DNA of 64,000 bases from NCBI GenBank assembly GCA_937922795.1, contig CALAJK010000010.1, positions 62,001 to 126,000 of the forward strand, given 5' to 3'. A program made the translations under genes and the position numbers. Position 1 is the stretch's first letter, and each line of letters starts with the position of its first letter. Shown piece after piece: positions 53,461-60,939 of this stretch. This DNA is from an uncultured Anaerolineae bacterium (GTDB taxonomy: Bacteria; Chloroflexota; Anaerolineae; Aggregatilineales; Phototrophicaceae). Below the pieces are notes generated by a model. The model was not told the origin of the DNA and did no database searches. It worked only from the letters and a program-made list of their open reading frames with translations.

Positions 53461-54279
53461 TCACTTCTTGACGCTGGCATGAATGAGCTCTTTGATCTCG
53501 CGGGCGGTCTCGACAAAATACGGTGACGACTGCATCTCCAGCGTGCGAGGCCGAGGCAGGTTCACCACCACCTCGCGCGCCAGCCGACCAGGACGGGGCG
53601 TCATCACCAGGATGCGGTCGGCCATGAACAGCGCCTCGACGATGCTGTGGGTGACGAACACGATCGTCTTGCGCTGTTCCGACCACAGCTTCAGCAGCAG
53701 CAGATTCATCTCGTCGCGGGTGAAGGCGTCCAGCGCGCCGAACGGCTCGTCCATCAGCATCACCGACGGGTCGAACGACAGACAGCGCACCAGCGAAGCG
53801 CGCTGCTGCATCCCGCCCGAAAGCTCGCGCGGGAACTTGTTCTCAAACCCGGCCAGGCCAACCGTCTCCAGCAGGTGCTGAATGCGCGTCCGGTACGGGG
53901 CTGCGTCCAGCCGCTTGATCTCAAACGGGAACAGGATGTTTTTCATCAAGTTGCGCCACGGCAGCAGGTTGGCCTCTTGAAAGACCATGCCAATCTCTGG
54001 CCGCGGACCTTTCACCGGGGTGCCATCCAGCGTGATCGCGCCGGAGGTCAGCGGGTGCAGGCCGCTCAGCGCCCACAGCAGCGTCGTCTTGCCGCAGCCG
54101 CTGGGGCCGACAACGCACACGAATTCGCCCTCGCCGATCTCAGCCGAGAAGCTGTCGAGCGCCAGCAGCGGGCCGGTCGCGGTCTGGTAGATCTTGGTGG
54201 CTTTGTCAATCACCAGGCGAGTAGACGGACGGGCAGAAGCCGCCGCCGTAGTGGGGGTCGTTTGCGCTTCAGCAGCCAC
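53461..54279 (-). CDS. ABC transporter ATP-binding protein (SsuB/TauB type)
   Basis: The 272-aa ATPase has Walker A (VVGPSGCGKTTLLWALSG), Q-loop (MVFQEANLLPWRNLMKN), the signature LSGGMQQRASLVRCLSFD and Walker B with D-loop (VMLMDEPFGALDAFTRDEM), then the switch His in IVFVTHSIVEALFMADR. It belongs to the nitrate/sulfonate/taurine family. A Thr/Ala-rich N-terminal extension of about 20 residues precedes the domain. It is the first transporter gene of the cluster after the VOC gene. Confidence 0.93.
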   Translation of the reverse strand: MAAEAQTTPTTAAASARPSTRLVIDKATKIYQTATGPLLALDSFSAEIGEGEFVCVVGPSGCGKTTLLWALSGLHPLTSGAITLDGTPVKGPRPEIGMVFQEANLLPWRNLMKNILFPFEIKRLDAAPYRTRIQHLLETVGLAGFENKFPRELSGGMQQRASLVRCLSFDPSVMLMDEPFGALDAFTRDEMNLLLLKLWSEQRKTIVFVTHSIVEALFMADRILVMTPRPGRLAREVVVNLPRPRTLEMQSSPYFVETAREIKELIHASVKK

Positions 54280-54319
54280 ACTTTTGTCCTCTCAACTCTC
54301 GAAAACGCGCGTTCAACGT

Positions 54320-54685
54320 TTAAGACGAGCGCTTGCCGAACCACACATCAGGGTCTTTGTAGACCATGTATTCGACCGGCATCCCATGCTGTTTGACGTA
54401 GGCGATCGTCAGGTTGTCGTCCACCGCAAACGGCTCGATCAGGATCTCGGCGCCTTCCAGCAGCGCCGGGAAATCTTCCGCCTTCACTCGGTAGGCGACA
54501 TGCGGCAGGTTGACCACCTCCCAGCGGCAGGGGGTGTCCGGCTCGAACCGCAGGAATTCGACGCGATATTTGTGGTGGCGCGGATTGGTGACCCACACGC
54601 GGGTGGACTCGACCCAATCTTCGTCGGGCTGAGGCTGATCTACGGGGATACCGACGTGGTCAAAAATGAGTTCAATCGGAGCCAT
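54320..54685 (-). CDS. VOC-family (glyoxalase-fold) protein
   Basis: The 121-aa product begins IELIFDHVGIPVDQPQPDED, the DHxGI start of vicinal-oxygen-chelate domains. It has PHVAYRVKAEDFPALLEG in the second half and ends VKQHGMPVEYMVYKDPD, where the Glu and Tyr would be metal or substrate contacts. It is a single domain, so it would dimerise. It may be a sugar-ketone isomerase or lyase accessory in the cluster. It is the first gene of the transporter-isomerase run, with AAGG 9 nt before ATG and a large palindrome 57-98 nt upstream. Confidence 0.78.
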   Translation of the reverse strand: MAPIELIFDHVGIPVDQPQPDEDWVESTRVWVTNPRHHKYRVEFLRFEPDTPCRWEVVNLPHVAYRVKAEDFPALLEGAEILIEPFAVDDNLTIAYVKQHGMPVEYMVYKDPDVWFGKRSS

Positions 54686-55055
54686 CGAAATAACCTTAAC
54701 TCTATTGCGGACGGCAGCGCTATTGGCATTAAAAATTCACACAAACGTGTGCGTGCACACGTTTGCATCAGCATACATGCAAATTTCGCAAATGTCAACC
54801 AGGTCGGGCATGACTCGGGCTCAGGTTGGGGAAGCCGCGGCCAAGCGTCTCCAGCGCCTCGCTGAGCAAGCTGTGCTCCTGTCGCTCGTCGCGCCCGCCG
54901 CGCCAGCGGTCAAGCTGCTCGATCCGTTTGCGGGCGCGGTCGCATTTCTGGAAGCAGCGGCGCGCGCGTGGGCGTGCTTGATTGCACTGAGGAGTCGCCT
55001 GTTATAGAATTCAGCGGAGTCTATTTCGCCCTAGCCCCAGTAGAACGGCCCCCTT
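54686..55055. other. 370-nt region between the VOC gene and the TIR-FGE gene
   Basis: It holds the palindromic operator described separately, an AT-rich promoter-like zone on the VOC side, and TTGATT with a 19-nt spacer and TATAGA (54978-55008), a weak candidate promoter for the TIR-FGE gene. A rightward frame through 54.81-55.01 kb is Ala/Arg-rich and I do not support it as a gene. Confidence 0.5.
54742..54783. promoter_or_regulatory. Overlapping palindromic operators upstream of the sugar/transport cluster
   Basis: CAAACGTGTGC and GCACACGTTTG (54742-54765) form a perfect 11-bp inverted repeat with a 2-nt centre. Overlapping it, TTTGCAT and ATGCAAA (54762-54783) form a second inverted repeat with an 8-nt centre. 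The first lies in the likely promoter region of the VOC-to-NagB run; a LacI-type or other dimeric repressor could bind here. Confidence 0.6.
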
Positions 55056-56345
55056 GTGGAACAGAAGACCGTCTTCATTTCCTATCGACGCGCCCTGAGC
55101 AAGCATCTCGCCCGTTCGATTTACATGGATTTGCGCGCCAACGGTTGGGATGTGTTCCTCGATGTGAACACTATCGACAGCGGCGACTTCGACCGCATCA
55201 TCCTCAACCAGATCGGGGCGCGGGCGCATTTCATCCTGCTGATCTCGCCCGGCTCATTGGAGCGCTGCGCCAATCCGGGTGACTGGGTGCTGCGCGAGAT
55301 CCAAGAAGCGGTGCGGCTGGAACGCAACATCGTGCCGATCATCGAAGAAGGCGTAGACTTCGACCGTGAGATGGGCTATCTGCCCGCTGACCTGCGCCAG
55401 GTTGTGAGCAAAAAGAGCGGCATTCCGCTCGTGCATTCTCATTTTGAAGAGACTGTGGAAAAGCTGCGCACGCGCTTTTTGGAATCGCCTGAGTACGTCA
55501 TCGTCACCGCAACGCCGCCAGCCGAGCGCGCCCCAGTCCAGCGCCGCCTGGCAGCACTAGCAGCCGAAGCCCCCGCGCCGCCCAAGCCCGCCCCCGCCAA
55601 ACCCACCAGCGTCGCACTGCTGCCCGCCCCCTTCGCCTGGGTCGAGATCCCCAGCGGGCGCGGGACGATGCAGACAGACGAAAGCGGCGTCACGCTGGCC
55701 ATCCCGACGGAGCGCTACTGGATCGCCAAATACCCCGTCACCAACGCCCAGTTCCGCCTGTTCATCGAAGCCGGCGGCTACCAAACCGAACGCTGGTGGA
55801 CGGCGGCGGGCTGGCAGGAGCGGCAGCGGGAGAAGTGGACGCAGCCCCGCTTCTGGACGGACAGGGACTTCAACGGCGCCGAACAGCCGGTCGTCGGGGT
55901 ATCCTGGTTCGAGGCGGTGGCGTTCTGCCGGTGGCTGAGCGAGGCGACGGGCGAGGATATCATGCTGCCGACGCAAGCTCAGTGGCAGTACGCCGCACAG
56001 GGGGATGATGGCAGAGCCTATCCCTGGGGAGATGCGTGGGACTGCAAGCGCTGCAATAATTCGGTGTCGCCTTGTGACAGCCGTCGGACGACGCCTGTGC
56101 GCGCCTACGAAGGCAAGGGCGACAGCTCCTTCGGGGTGGTGGATATGGCAGGCAACGTGTGGGAATGGTGTTTGACGGATGATGACGATGGAACCAATAT
56201 TGTTGATAGTATCTCGAACAGCAGGGTGCTGCGGGGCGGCTCGTGGTACGACGATAGTACCGAGTATTTCCGCTGCGTCTATCGCTTTGGGGTCAGCCCT
56301 GACCTCTGGGTCAACGGCTGGGGGTTTCGCCTCGCCCTCTCTTGA
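55056..56345 (+). CDS. TIR-FGE-sulfatase fusion, candidate DGR target protein
   Basis: The 429-aa product starts at a GTG without a clear ribosome site. Residues about 5-140 are a TIR domain (TVFISYRRALSKHLARSIYM, WDVFLDVNTIDSGDFD, DWVLREIQEAVRLERNIVPI). A Pro/Ala linker (about 158-185) joins an FGE-sulfatase/C-type-lectin-like domain (193-429: YWIAKYPVTNAQFRLFIEAG, VVGVSWFEAVAFCRWL, LPTQAQWQYAA, VVDMAGNVWEWCL). The tail RVLRGGSW-...-GFRLALS is where DGR variable regions lie, and its intervening codons look diversified. TIR domains can cleave NAD+; the FGE-like fold displays a variable ligand-binding surface. It may be a sensor or defence protein. Confidence 0.85.
   Translation: MEQKTVFISYRRALSKHLARSIYMDLRANGWDVFLDVNTIDSGDFDRIILNQIGARAHFILLISPGSLERCANPGDWVLREIQEAVRLERNIVPIIEEGVDFDREMGYLPADLRQVVSKKSGIPLVHSHFEETVEKLRTRFLESPEYVIVTATPPAERAPVQRRLAALAAEAPAPPKPAPAKPTSVALLPAPFAWVEIPSGRGTMQTDESGVTLAIPTERYWIAKYPVTNAQFRLFIEAGGYQTERWWTAAGWQERQREKWTQPRFWTDRDFNGAEQPVVGVSWFEAVAFCRWLSEATGEDIMLPTQAQWQYAAQGDDGRAYPWGDAWDCKRCNNSVSPCDSRRTTPVRAYEGKGDSSFGVVDMAGNVWEWCLTDDDDGTNIVDSISNSRVLRGGSWYDDSTEYFRCVYRFGVSPDLWVNGWGFRLALS
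56223..56342 (+). other. Candidate DGR variable region at the 3' end of the TIR-FGE gene
   Basis: It codes for residues 390-428. Between the fixed GGSW and GFRL blocks, many positions that are Asn in typical templates hold other residues whose codons end in C or T (TAC, GAC, TTC, GTC, CTC, GGC, TGC, TAT, TTT). That is what adenine-specific mutagenesis of AAC/AAT triplets would give. No matching adenine-rich template repeat was found in the window by eye. Confidence 0.55.
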
Positions 56346-56397
56346 GGGTGTTCGGGCATTCTGCATTCTGTGATGCCGCATTTCTGATTGTGCGAGC

Positions 56398-56434
56398 GCA
56401 GCGAGCGCCCCTTTCCCGCGAAGCGGGTCGCTGC
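56398..56434 (+). repeat. GC-rich hairpin after the variable region
   Basis: GCAGCGA (56398-56404) pairs with TCGCTGC (56428-56434), enclosing CCCGC-GAA-GCGGG (56415-56427). The left side carries a 10-nt bulge. It lies 53 nt after the target stop. DGRs often have a hairpin or cruciform shortly after the variable region; this position fits. Confidence 0.5.
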
Positions 56435-56444
56435 AAAAATACGG

Positions 56445-56682
56445 ATGAGGACTTATCGCCATCTCTATCCACAAGTGTGCGCCTTCAGCAACCTGTACAA
56501 GGCCTGGCGTCAAGCCTGGCGCGGCAAGCGCTGTAAAGCTGCAGCGGCGGCCTTCGAACAGAACCTAGACGTCGAACTCTGCTGGCGCTGCACCGGGAAT
56601 TGACTACGGAGACCTATCAACCGGGCGCAGATGTCCATTTTGTAGTGCATCAGCCTAAACGTCGCTTGATCAGCGCCGCGCC
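56445..56682 (+). pseudogene. DGR-type reverse transcriptase, frameshifted N-terminal remnant
   Basis: The first frame (56445-56603) reads MRTYRHLYPQVCAFSNLYKA, then WRQAWRGKRCKAAAAAFEQN, the characteristic N-terminus of DGR reverse transcriptases. A two-base insertion near 56579-56582 shifts the frame, and the next frame continues LALHRELTTETYQPGADVHF, then VVHQPKRRLISAA. Homology stops at about 56682, where the 3' end of the opposing WD40 gene begins. The catalytic palm with YxDD is absent, so it is a dead remnant. It lies 99 nt after the TIR-FGE target gene, the arrangement of target followed by RT. Confidence 0.75.
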
Positions 56683-58853
56683 CACACACGGGCTGTGCCA
56701 TCTGTGCTGACCGTGAGGATGCGCGATCCGTCCGGGCTGAAGGCCACGCTGTGGATCTCGCGCCTCATGTGGCGGCCCACCGCGCCGGCCAGCGTCCCGG
56801 TATTCACATCGAGCACCCACACCTGATTTTCCTGCCACGCCACCGCCAGGTACTGGCTGTCCGGGCTGAAGGCCAGGTCGTAGATTGGAAAGTCGCCCGG
56901 GTTGGTCGGCAGCCGGTAGGAAGCCTGCCGCTGACCGTCCGCCACTGACCACAGGCGGACTATGCCGGTCTCATCCCCGGTGGCGATGCGCGTCCCGTCT
57001 GGGCTGAACGCTACGGCCAGCGCCCGCTGGGGGTGGGGCAGCGTGGCGACCACCGCGCCGTCGTCTGTCGCCCACACCCGGGCCTGGTTGTCGGGGCTGA
57101 GCGTGACCAACCAGGTTCCGTCTGGGCTGAAGCGAACGCGGTAAACTGGCATAGGGTTGGCGGCTGGGCTGCCCAAGCTCAGCCGCCGCTGCCCGTCTGG
57201 CACGGTGTACAGCTCAAGACGGCCGTCTGTGCTCCCAAAAGCCAGCAGCGCGCCGTCCGGGCTGATGTCCGCGTCGAACTCGGGTTCAGCGCTCGGAACT
57301 GAAACGACCACCTCGCCCAAGGCGTCCCACAGGATGGCCATGCCCGTTTGCCCCGCAGATACGTCAAGCGTCAGATAGTGCGCGCCGTCCGGGCTGATAA
57401 CCACATCCCGGATGAAGGTCGGGAAAGCAGATGACGGAGCGATGTTGATTGGCAGCCCGCGATAAGCGCTGCCATCCGCTTCCCAGAGCAGTACATTAGC
57501 GCGGTGACACCCCACCATGATCTGCGCGGCGTCCGGGCTGAAGGCCGCAGCGCGCACGGCCGCCGGTTCATGAAATGTTTCGGCCGACAAACACGGCAGT
57601 CTGACAACTGTCGCGCTCTCCTGGGCAAAATCCCACACCACCATGCGCTCGACCGAGCCGAGCAGCACGGCGCGCGCGTCTTGAACGAGAATGCGCCTGT
57701 CAAAGCGCATCAGCCGATCACGGTCGAAGGGGTCGCGTTCGAAGGCTTCATCTGACCAGATGCGCTCGCCAGCAGCGGCATCCCACACAGACGCCCTCAC
57801 GCGCCGCCCCGTTGTGTCAGTTTCCAGTGCCAGAATGCGCGACCCGTCTGGGCTAAAAACCATCGCCTCGATAATCGACGTGAAGTTTTCGCGCGCCGGG
57901 TCGGCGAGGCTGGTGCGCCACAGCTCTACACCGTCAGCCGACCACAGCGCGATCTCACCGGCGCCGACAGTAGCGATGCGCGCGCCGTCCGGGCTGAACA
58001 CGGCGCTCTCGCCTTCCAGGGTCAGCCGCTGGTTCAAGCTTGGGGTGTCTAGCACCTGTACCTGTTTCGCATCGTGGTTGGCGATCAGCAGCAGGTTGTC
58101 CGGCCCGAAAGCCGCGTCGTGGCCGGCGCGGCGTCCGAGTTCAGCGCCGCTGGCAGCGTCCCACAACCGCACCTGTCCGTCATCGCTGACCGAAACGATG
58201 AAACGCCCGTCCGGGCTGAGCGCAGCGCGGCGCGCCCTGAAGTCTTCGTCGCGCCCTAGTACCAGCTCCCGCTCGCCCGTCTCGACAGACCACAGGCAGA
58301 CCTCACCTTCGCTGAAGGTTCCCTCGGCCAAGAACAGGCGCGTGCCGTCAGCGGAGTAGGTTGGGGACGTTGACCAGGTGCAGAACCGGTCAGGGGTAGG
58401 GGCGTGCCGCACTGTCCCGCTGGTCAAATCCAAGATGTGGATCAGCGCTTCGTCAGGTTCCACCCGGTCCGAGGTGAAGGCGAGGTATTGACCATCTGGG
58501 CTGAAAGCGACGCCGGATATGTCATCGGGAGGGTCGTAATCGTAGGGCTGGTTGGCCAGCTCGTAGCCGCTTGCCAAGCGCAGGCTGCCAGGCTCGTCCA
58601 GATCGTAAAGCCACAAGCCAGTTTGGGACGCGATCGCCAGCAGCCGGCCGTCAGGCGACAGCGCTACGTCGTTCGGGCCGACAATGCCGATCCGCAGCAC
58701 CTCACGAAAGCCGCTGTAGGGCTGCCCTTCTGCCGCCGTCGTCGCTGTGCGGACATCAACGATGCGCTCGCGCTGCAGCAGTGCAATCACGGCTGTGACA
58801 GCGCCCGCCACGAGTCCCAGCATCAGCACGCGGGTGATCCAGCTTTTCGGCAT
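56670..58853 (-). CDS. Membrane-anchored WD40 beta-propeller protein
   Basis: The 727-aa product has an N-terminal membrane anchor (residues about 7-27, RVLMLGLVAGAVTAVIALLQ) followed by up to 13 WD40-like repeats with the core AFSPDGxxL..G...G.. and ..xLW (for example SGVAFSPDGQYLAFTSDRV, AALSPDGRFIVSVSDDGQV, AVAFSPDGTRIATGDETGIV, SVAFSPDGSRILTVSTDGTA). It likely forms one or two propellers outside the membrane for protein binding. Its last codons overlap the end of the DGR RT remnant in antisense. GAGG sits upstream of the ATG. In Chloroflexota such proteins often pair with TIR or kinase effectors. Confidence 0.85.
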   Translation of the reverse strand: MPKSWITRVLMLGLVAGAVTAVIALLQRERIVDVRTATTAAEGQPYSGFREVLRIGIVGPNDVALSPDGRLLAIASQTGLWLYDLDEPGSLRLASGYELANQPYDYDPPDDISGVAFSPDGQYLAFTSDRVEPDEALIHILDLTSGTVRHAPTPDRFCTWSTSPTYSADGTRLFLAEGTFSEGEVCLWSVETGERELVLGRDEDFRARRAALSPDGRFIVSVSDDGQVRLWDAASGAELGRRAGHDAAFGPDNLLLIANHDAKQVQVLDTPSLNQRLTLEGESAVFSPDGARIATVGAGEIALWSADGVELWRTSLADPARENFTSIIEAMVFSPDGSRILALETDTTGRRVRASVWDAAAGERIWSDEAFERDPFDRDRLMRFDRRILVQDARAVLLGSVERMVVWDFAQESATVVRLPCLSAETFHEPAAVRAAAFSPDAAQIMVGCHRANVLLWEADGSAYRGLPINIAPSSAFPTFIRDVVISPDGAHYLTLDVSAGQTGMAILWDALGEVVVSVPSAEPEFDADISPDGALLAFGSTDGRLELYTVPDGQRRLSLGSPAANPMPVYRVRFSPDGTWLVTLSPDNQARVWATDDGAVVATLPHPQRALAVAFSPDGTRIATGDETGIVRLWSVADGQRQASYRLPTNPGDFPIYDLAFSPDSQYLAVAWQENQVWVLDVNTGTLAGAVGRHMRREIHSVAFSPDGSRILTVSTDGTARVWARR

Positions 58854-59064
58854 GTGTCGTTTTTCCTACCTCAGCCAACGAGTTAGAAAAGAAGACAACA
58901 AATAGCGAATGACGGCGGCGCTCGATACACCTGCAGACAGTATATCTGTTGTGAGGCTGCCGTGTAATTAGACGCTGATGAGCAAACCACCGTGTGGGTG
59001 CATTTCAAACTAGTGGCAAAGCGCTCAGTTACAAAGATAGGGTGAGACAGTGCAATCAGCGGGC

Positions 59065-59340
59065 ATGTGCCAAAAACGCGAGAGTGAAGACGTTCGCTTT
59101 GCCCGCCTTGCGTATCGCGTCGCCCAGCGCCGAGTGCCGCCGCGCTATACGCATCCCAAAAGCCCGCGGCGCTTCACTCAACCGCAGTGGGTGGTGTGCC
59201 TGCTGCTGACGCAGTATCTCAATCTCAACTACCGCAACACGGAAGCATGGCTGCTGGCGAGCGCGGAAGTGCGAGACGTGTCGGAATTGAGCCAGGTTCC
59301 CGATCACACGGCGATCTCATGCCTGCACTGTCGGCGGCGC
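59065..59340 (+). pseudogene. Transposase N-terminal fragment
   Basis: An in-frame stretch reads KRESEDVRFARLAYRVAQRR, THPKSPRRFTQPQWVVCLLL, QYLNLNYRNTEAWLLASAEV and VPDHTAISCLHCRRR, which I recognise as the N-terminal part of a DDE transposase of the IS4/IS5-like kind common in this phylum. The catalytic DDE region is missing and the frame runs into the terminator of the tRNA. It marks a past insertion next to tRNA-Asn. Confidence 0.65.
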
Positions 59341-59349
59341 GCGTCTACG

Positions 59350-59377
59350 AAAAACGCCCCTCGCGTTGGGGGGCGTT
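59350..59377 (-). terminator. Intrinsic terminator after tRNA-Asn
   Basis: On the minus strand ACGCCCC and GGGGCGT form a 7-bp stem (loop 9 nt) followed by TTTTT, a few nucleotides beyond the tRNA 3' end. Confidence 0.85.
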
Positions 59378-59382
59378 CGCTG

Positions 59383-59454
59383 CTCCACAGCCTGGATTCG
59401 AACCAGGAACCCATCGGTTAACAGCCGATTGCTCTGCCGTTGAGCTACTGTGGA
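59383..59454 (-). tRNA. tRNA-Asn (anticodon GTT)
   Basis: On the minus strand the 72-nt sequence folds as a tRNA: acceptor TCCACAG / CTGTGGA, D-arm AGCTCAACGGCAGAGCA, anticodon arm ATCGGCTGTTAACCGAT with GTT, and T-arm CCTGGTTCGAATCCAGG. The discriminator is G; a CCA tail is not encoded. It has its own promoter and terminator. Confidence 0.95.
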
Positions 59455-59465
59455 AGATGGCCAAC

Positions 59466-59494
59466 ATAGTAGCAAAGCCCGCCGGCGCTGTCAA
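59466..59494 (-). promoter_or_regulatory. Promoter of tRNA-Asn
   Basis: TTGACA, a 17-nt spacer and TACTAT on the minus strand, 11 nt before the tRNA 5' end. Confidence 0.8.
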
Positions 59495-59595
59495 GACGTT
59501 TTGCGCCGGGGCGCGCCTGCTGTAGTATAGGACAGCGTTTCGCCGATCCGGTTGGACGCCGACCCGCGTCAAACGCCGCCGAAAGGATGATCGCC

Positions 59596-60756
59596 ATGTC
59601 CGCCCCCGTCGCTGTGCGCCCGGTTGAAAGCCGCCAGGACTTCCGCGCCTTCTTCGAGTTCCCCTGGACGCTGTACCGCGATGACCCCAACTGGGTTCCG
59701 CCGCTGCTGTCTATGCGCCGCGACCTGCTCGACAAGCGCAAAAACCCCGCCTGGGCCGAATACATGGAAGGCGAGTACTTCGCCGCCTGGCGCGGCGATC
59801 AGATCGTCGGCACGATCGTGGCCTTCATCAACCACCGCCACAACCAGTTCCACCAGGAGCATATCGGCTGGTTCGGCATGTTCGAGGTCTACGACGACCA
59901 AGAAGCGGCCAGCGCCCTGCTGGACACAGCGGCGGACTGGGTGCGGGCGCGGGGGTACGACGCCATCCGCGGGCCGCAGACCTTCACCACCCACGAGGAC
60001 TGCGGCATCCTGGTGGATGGGTTCGTGCGGCCGGTGCTGCTGATGCCCTACAACTTCCCCTACTACGGGCGGCTGGTCGAAGGCGCTGGCTTCGTCAAGG
60101 CGCAGGATCTGTACAGCTTCTACCTCAGCCGGCAGGGCGCGCTGGAACACAAGACCGGCGACCGCCTGGCGCGGCTGACGCAGGCCGTCATGAAGCGCAA
60201 CAAGATCACCGTGCGCCAGATCGATCGGCGCAACCTCAAAGCCGAATTCCAGCTCTTCAAGGACATCTACAACGCCGCCTGGGACCGGAACTGGGGGTTC
60301 GTGCCGATGACGCCGCGCGAACTCGACGCGCTGGTGCACAGCCTGGGCCAGTTCTTCGACCCCGACCTAGCGTTCTTCGCCGAGGTGGAGGGCGACCCGG
60401 CCGGGTTCATCCTGGCCATCCCGGACTTCAATCAGGTGCTGCACCGGGTCTATCCCCGGCCGGGCGTCCCGGAATGGTGGTCGCTGCTGCGGGCGCTGTG
60501 GTATTGGAAGGTGCGCCCGGTCATCGATACGGCGCGCATCCCGCTGATGGGGGTGAAAGAGCCTTACCGCAAGACCGGCGTGGCGGCGGTGCTGTACTAC
60601 TACGTCCTGGAAGCGCTGATGAGCACGCCTCACATCCTGCACTCCGACTCCGGCTGGATCCTGGAGTCCAACGAGAACATGGTCAGCATCGCGCTCAGCT
60701 TCGGCTCCACCATCTACAAGACGCACCGAATTTACGAGAAGCGCTTCCAGCGGTGA
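59596..60756 (+). CDS. Large GNAT-like N-acetyltransferase
   Basis: The 386-aa product has VRPVESRQDFRAFFEFPWTL at the N-terminus, YFAAWRGDQIVGTIVAFINH, FGMFEVYDDQEAASALLD and DYDAIRGPQTFTTHEDCG-like segments (here GYDAIRGPQTFTTHEDCGIL), and later FFAEVEGDPAGFILAIPDFN and KEPYRKTGVAAVLYYYVLEA with GWILESNENM near the end. It matches large bacterial GNAT/DUF-type acyltransferases whose second half carries the AcCoA fold. Substrate unknown. AAAGG sits 9 nt before ATG 59596. It is divergent from the tRNA gene. Confidence 0.78.
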   Translation: MSAPVAVRPVESRQDFRAFFEFPWTLYRDDPNWVPPLLSMRRDLLDKRKNPAWAEYMEGEYFAAWRGDQIVGTIVAFINHRHNQFHQEHIGWFGMFEVYDDQEAASALLDTAADWVRARGYDAIRGPQTFTTHEDCGILVDGFVRPVLLMPYNFPYYGRLVEGAGFVKAQDLYSFYLSRQGALEHKTGDRLARLTQAVMKRNKITVRQIDRRNLKAEFQLFKDIYNAAWDRNWGFVPMTPRELDALVHSLGQFFDPDLAFFAEVEGDPAGFILAIPDFNQVLHRVYPRPGVPEWWSLLRALWYWKVRPVIDTARIPLMGVKEPYRKTGVAAVLYYYVLEALMSTPHILHSDSGWILESNENMVSIALSFGSTIYKTHRIYEKRFQR

Positions 60757-60889
60757 GGTCTGGCTATCTGGGCAGCCCGATGAGCCCGCCCGGTTGGTGC
60801 GCAGGCGTGCGGGCGCACACCGGCGCGCCCCTGTACGCTTTGTGATCCGCGCGCCGCTGCGGATGCGTCTGCCCTGCCCTTGAACGCAA

Positions 60890-60915
60890 GCGCCGGAAGA
60901 ACCTATGTCCGGCGC
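60890..60915. terminator. Hairpin between convergent genes
   Basis: GCGCCGGA (60890-60897) pairs perfectly with TCCGGCGC (60908-60915) around a 10-nt loop, between the converging acetyltransferase and malQ genes. No U-tract. Confidence 0.4.
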
Positions 60916-60939
60916 AGCGCTCATCTCAGATCATCCAGA

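Noticed and set aside
54809-55007. Possible small Ala-rich rightward ORF before the TIR-FGE gene
   Set aside because: Composition fits a random high-GC frame, with no ribosome site or family resemblance.
56346-59064. Search for a DGR template repeat in the non-coding stretches 56346-56444 and 58854-59064
   Set aside because: Neither holds an AAC-rich copy of the target tail; no template repeat claimed.
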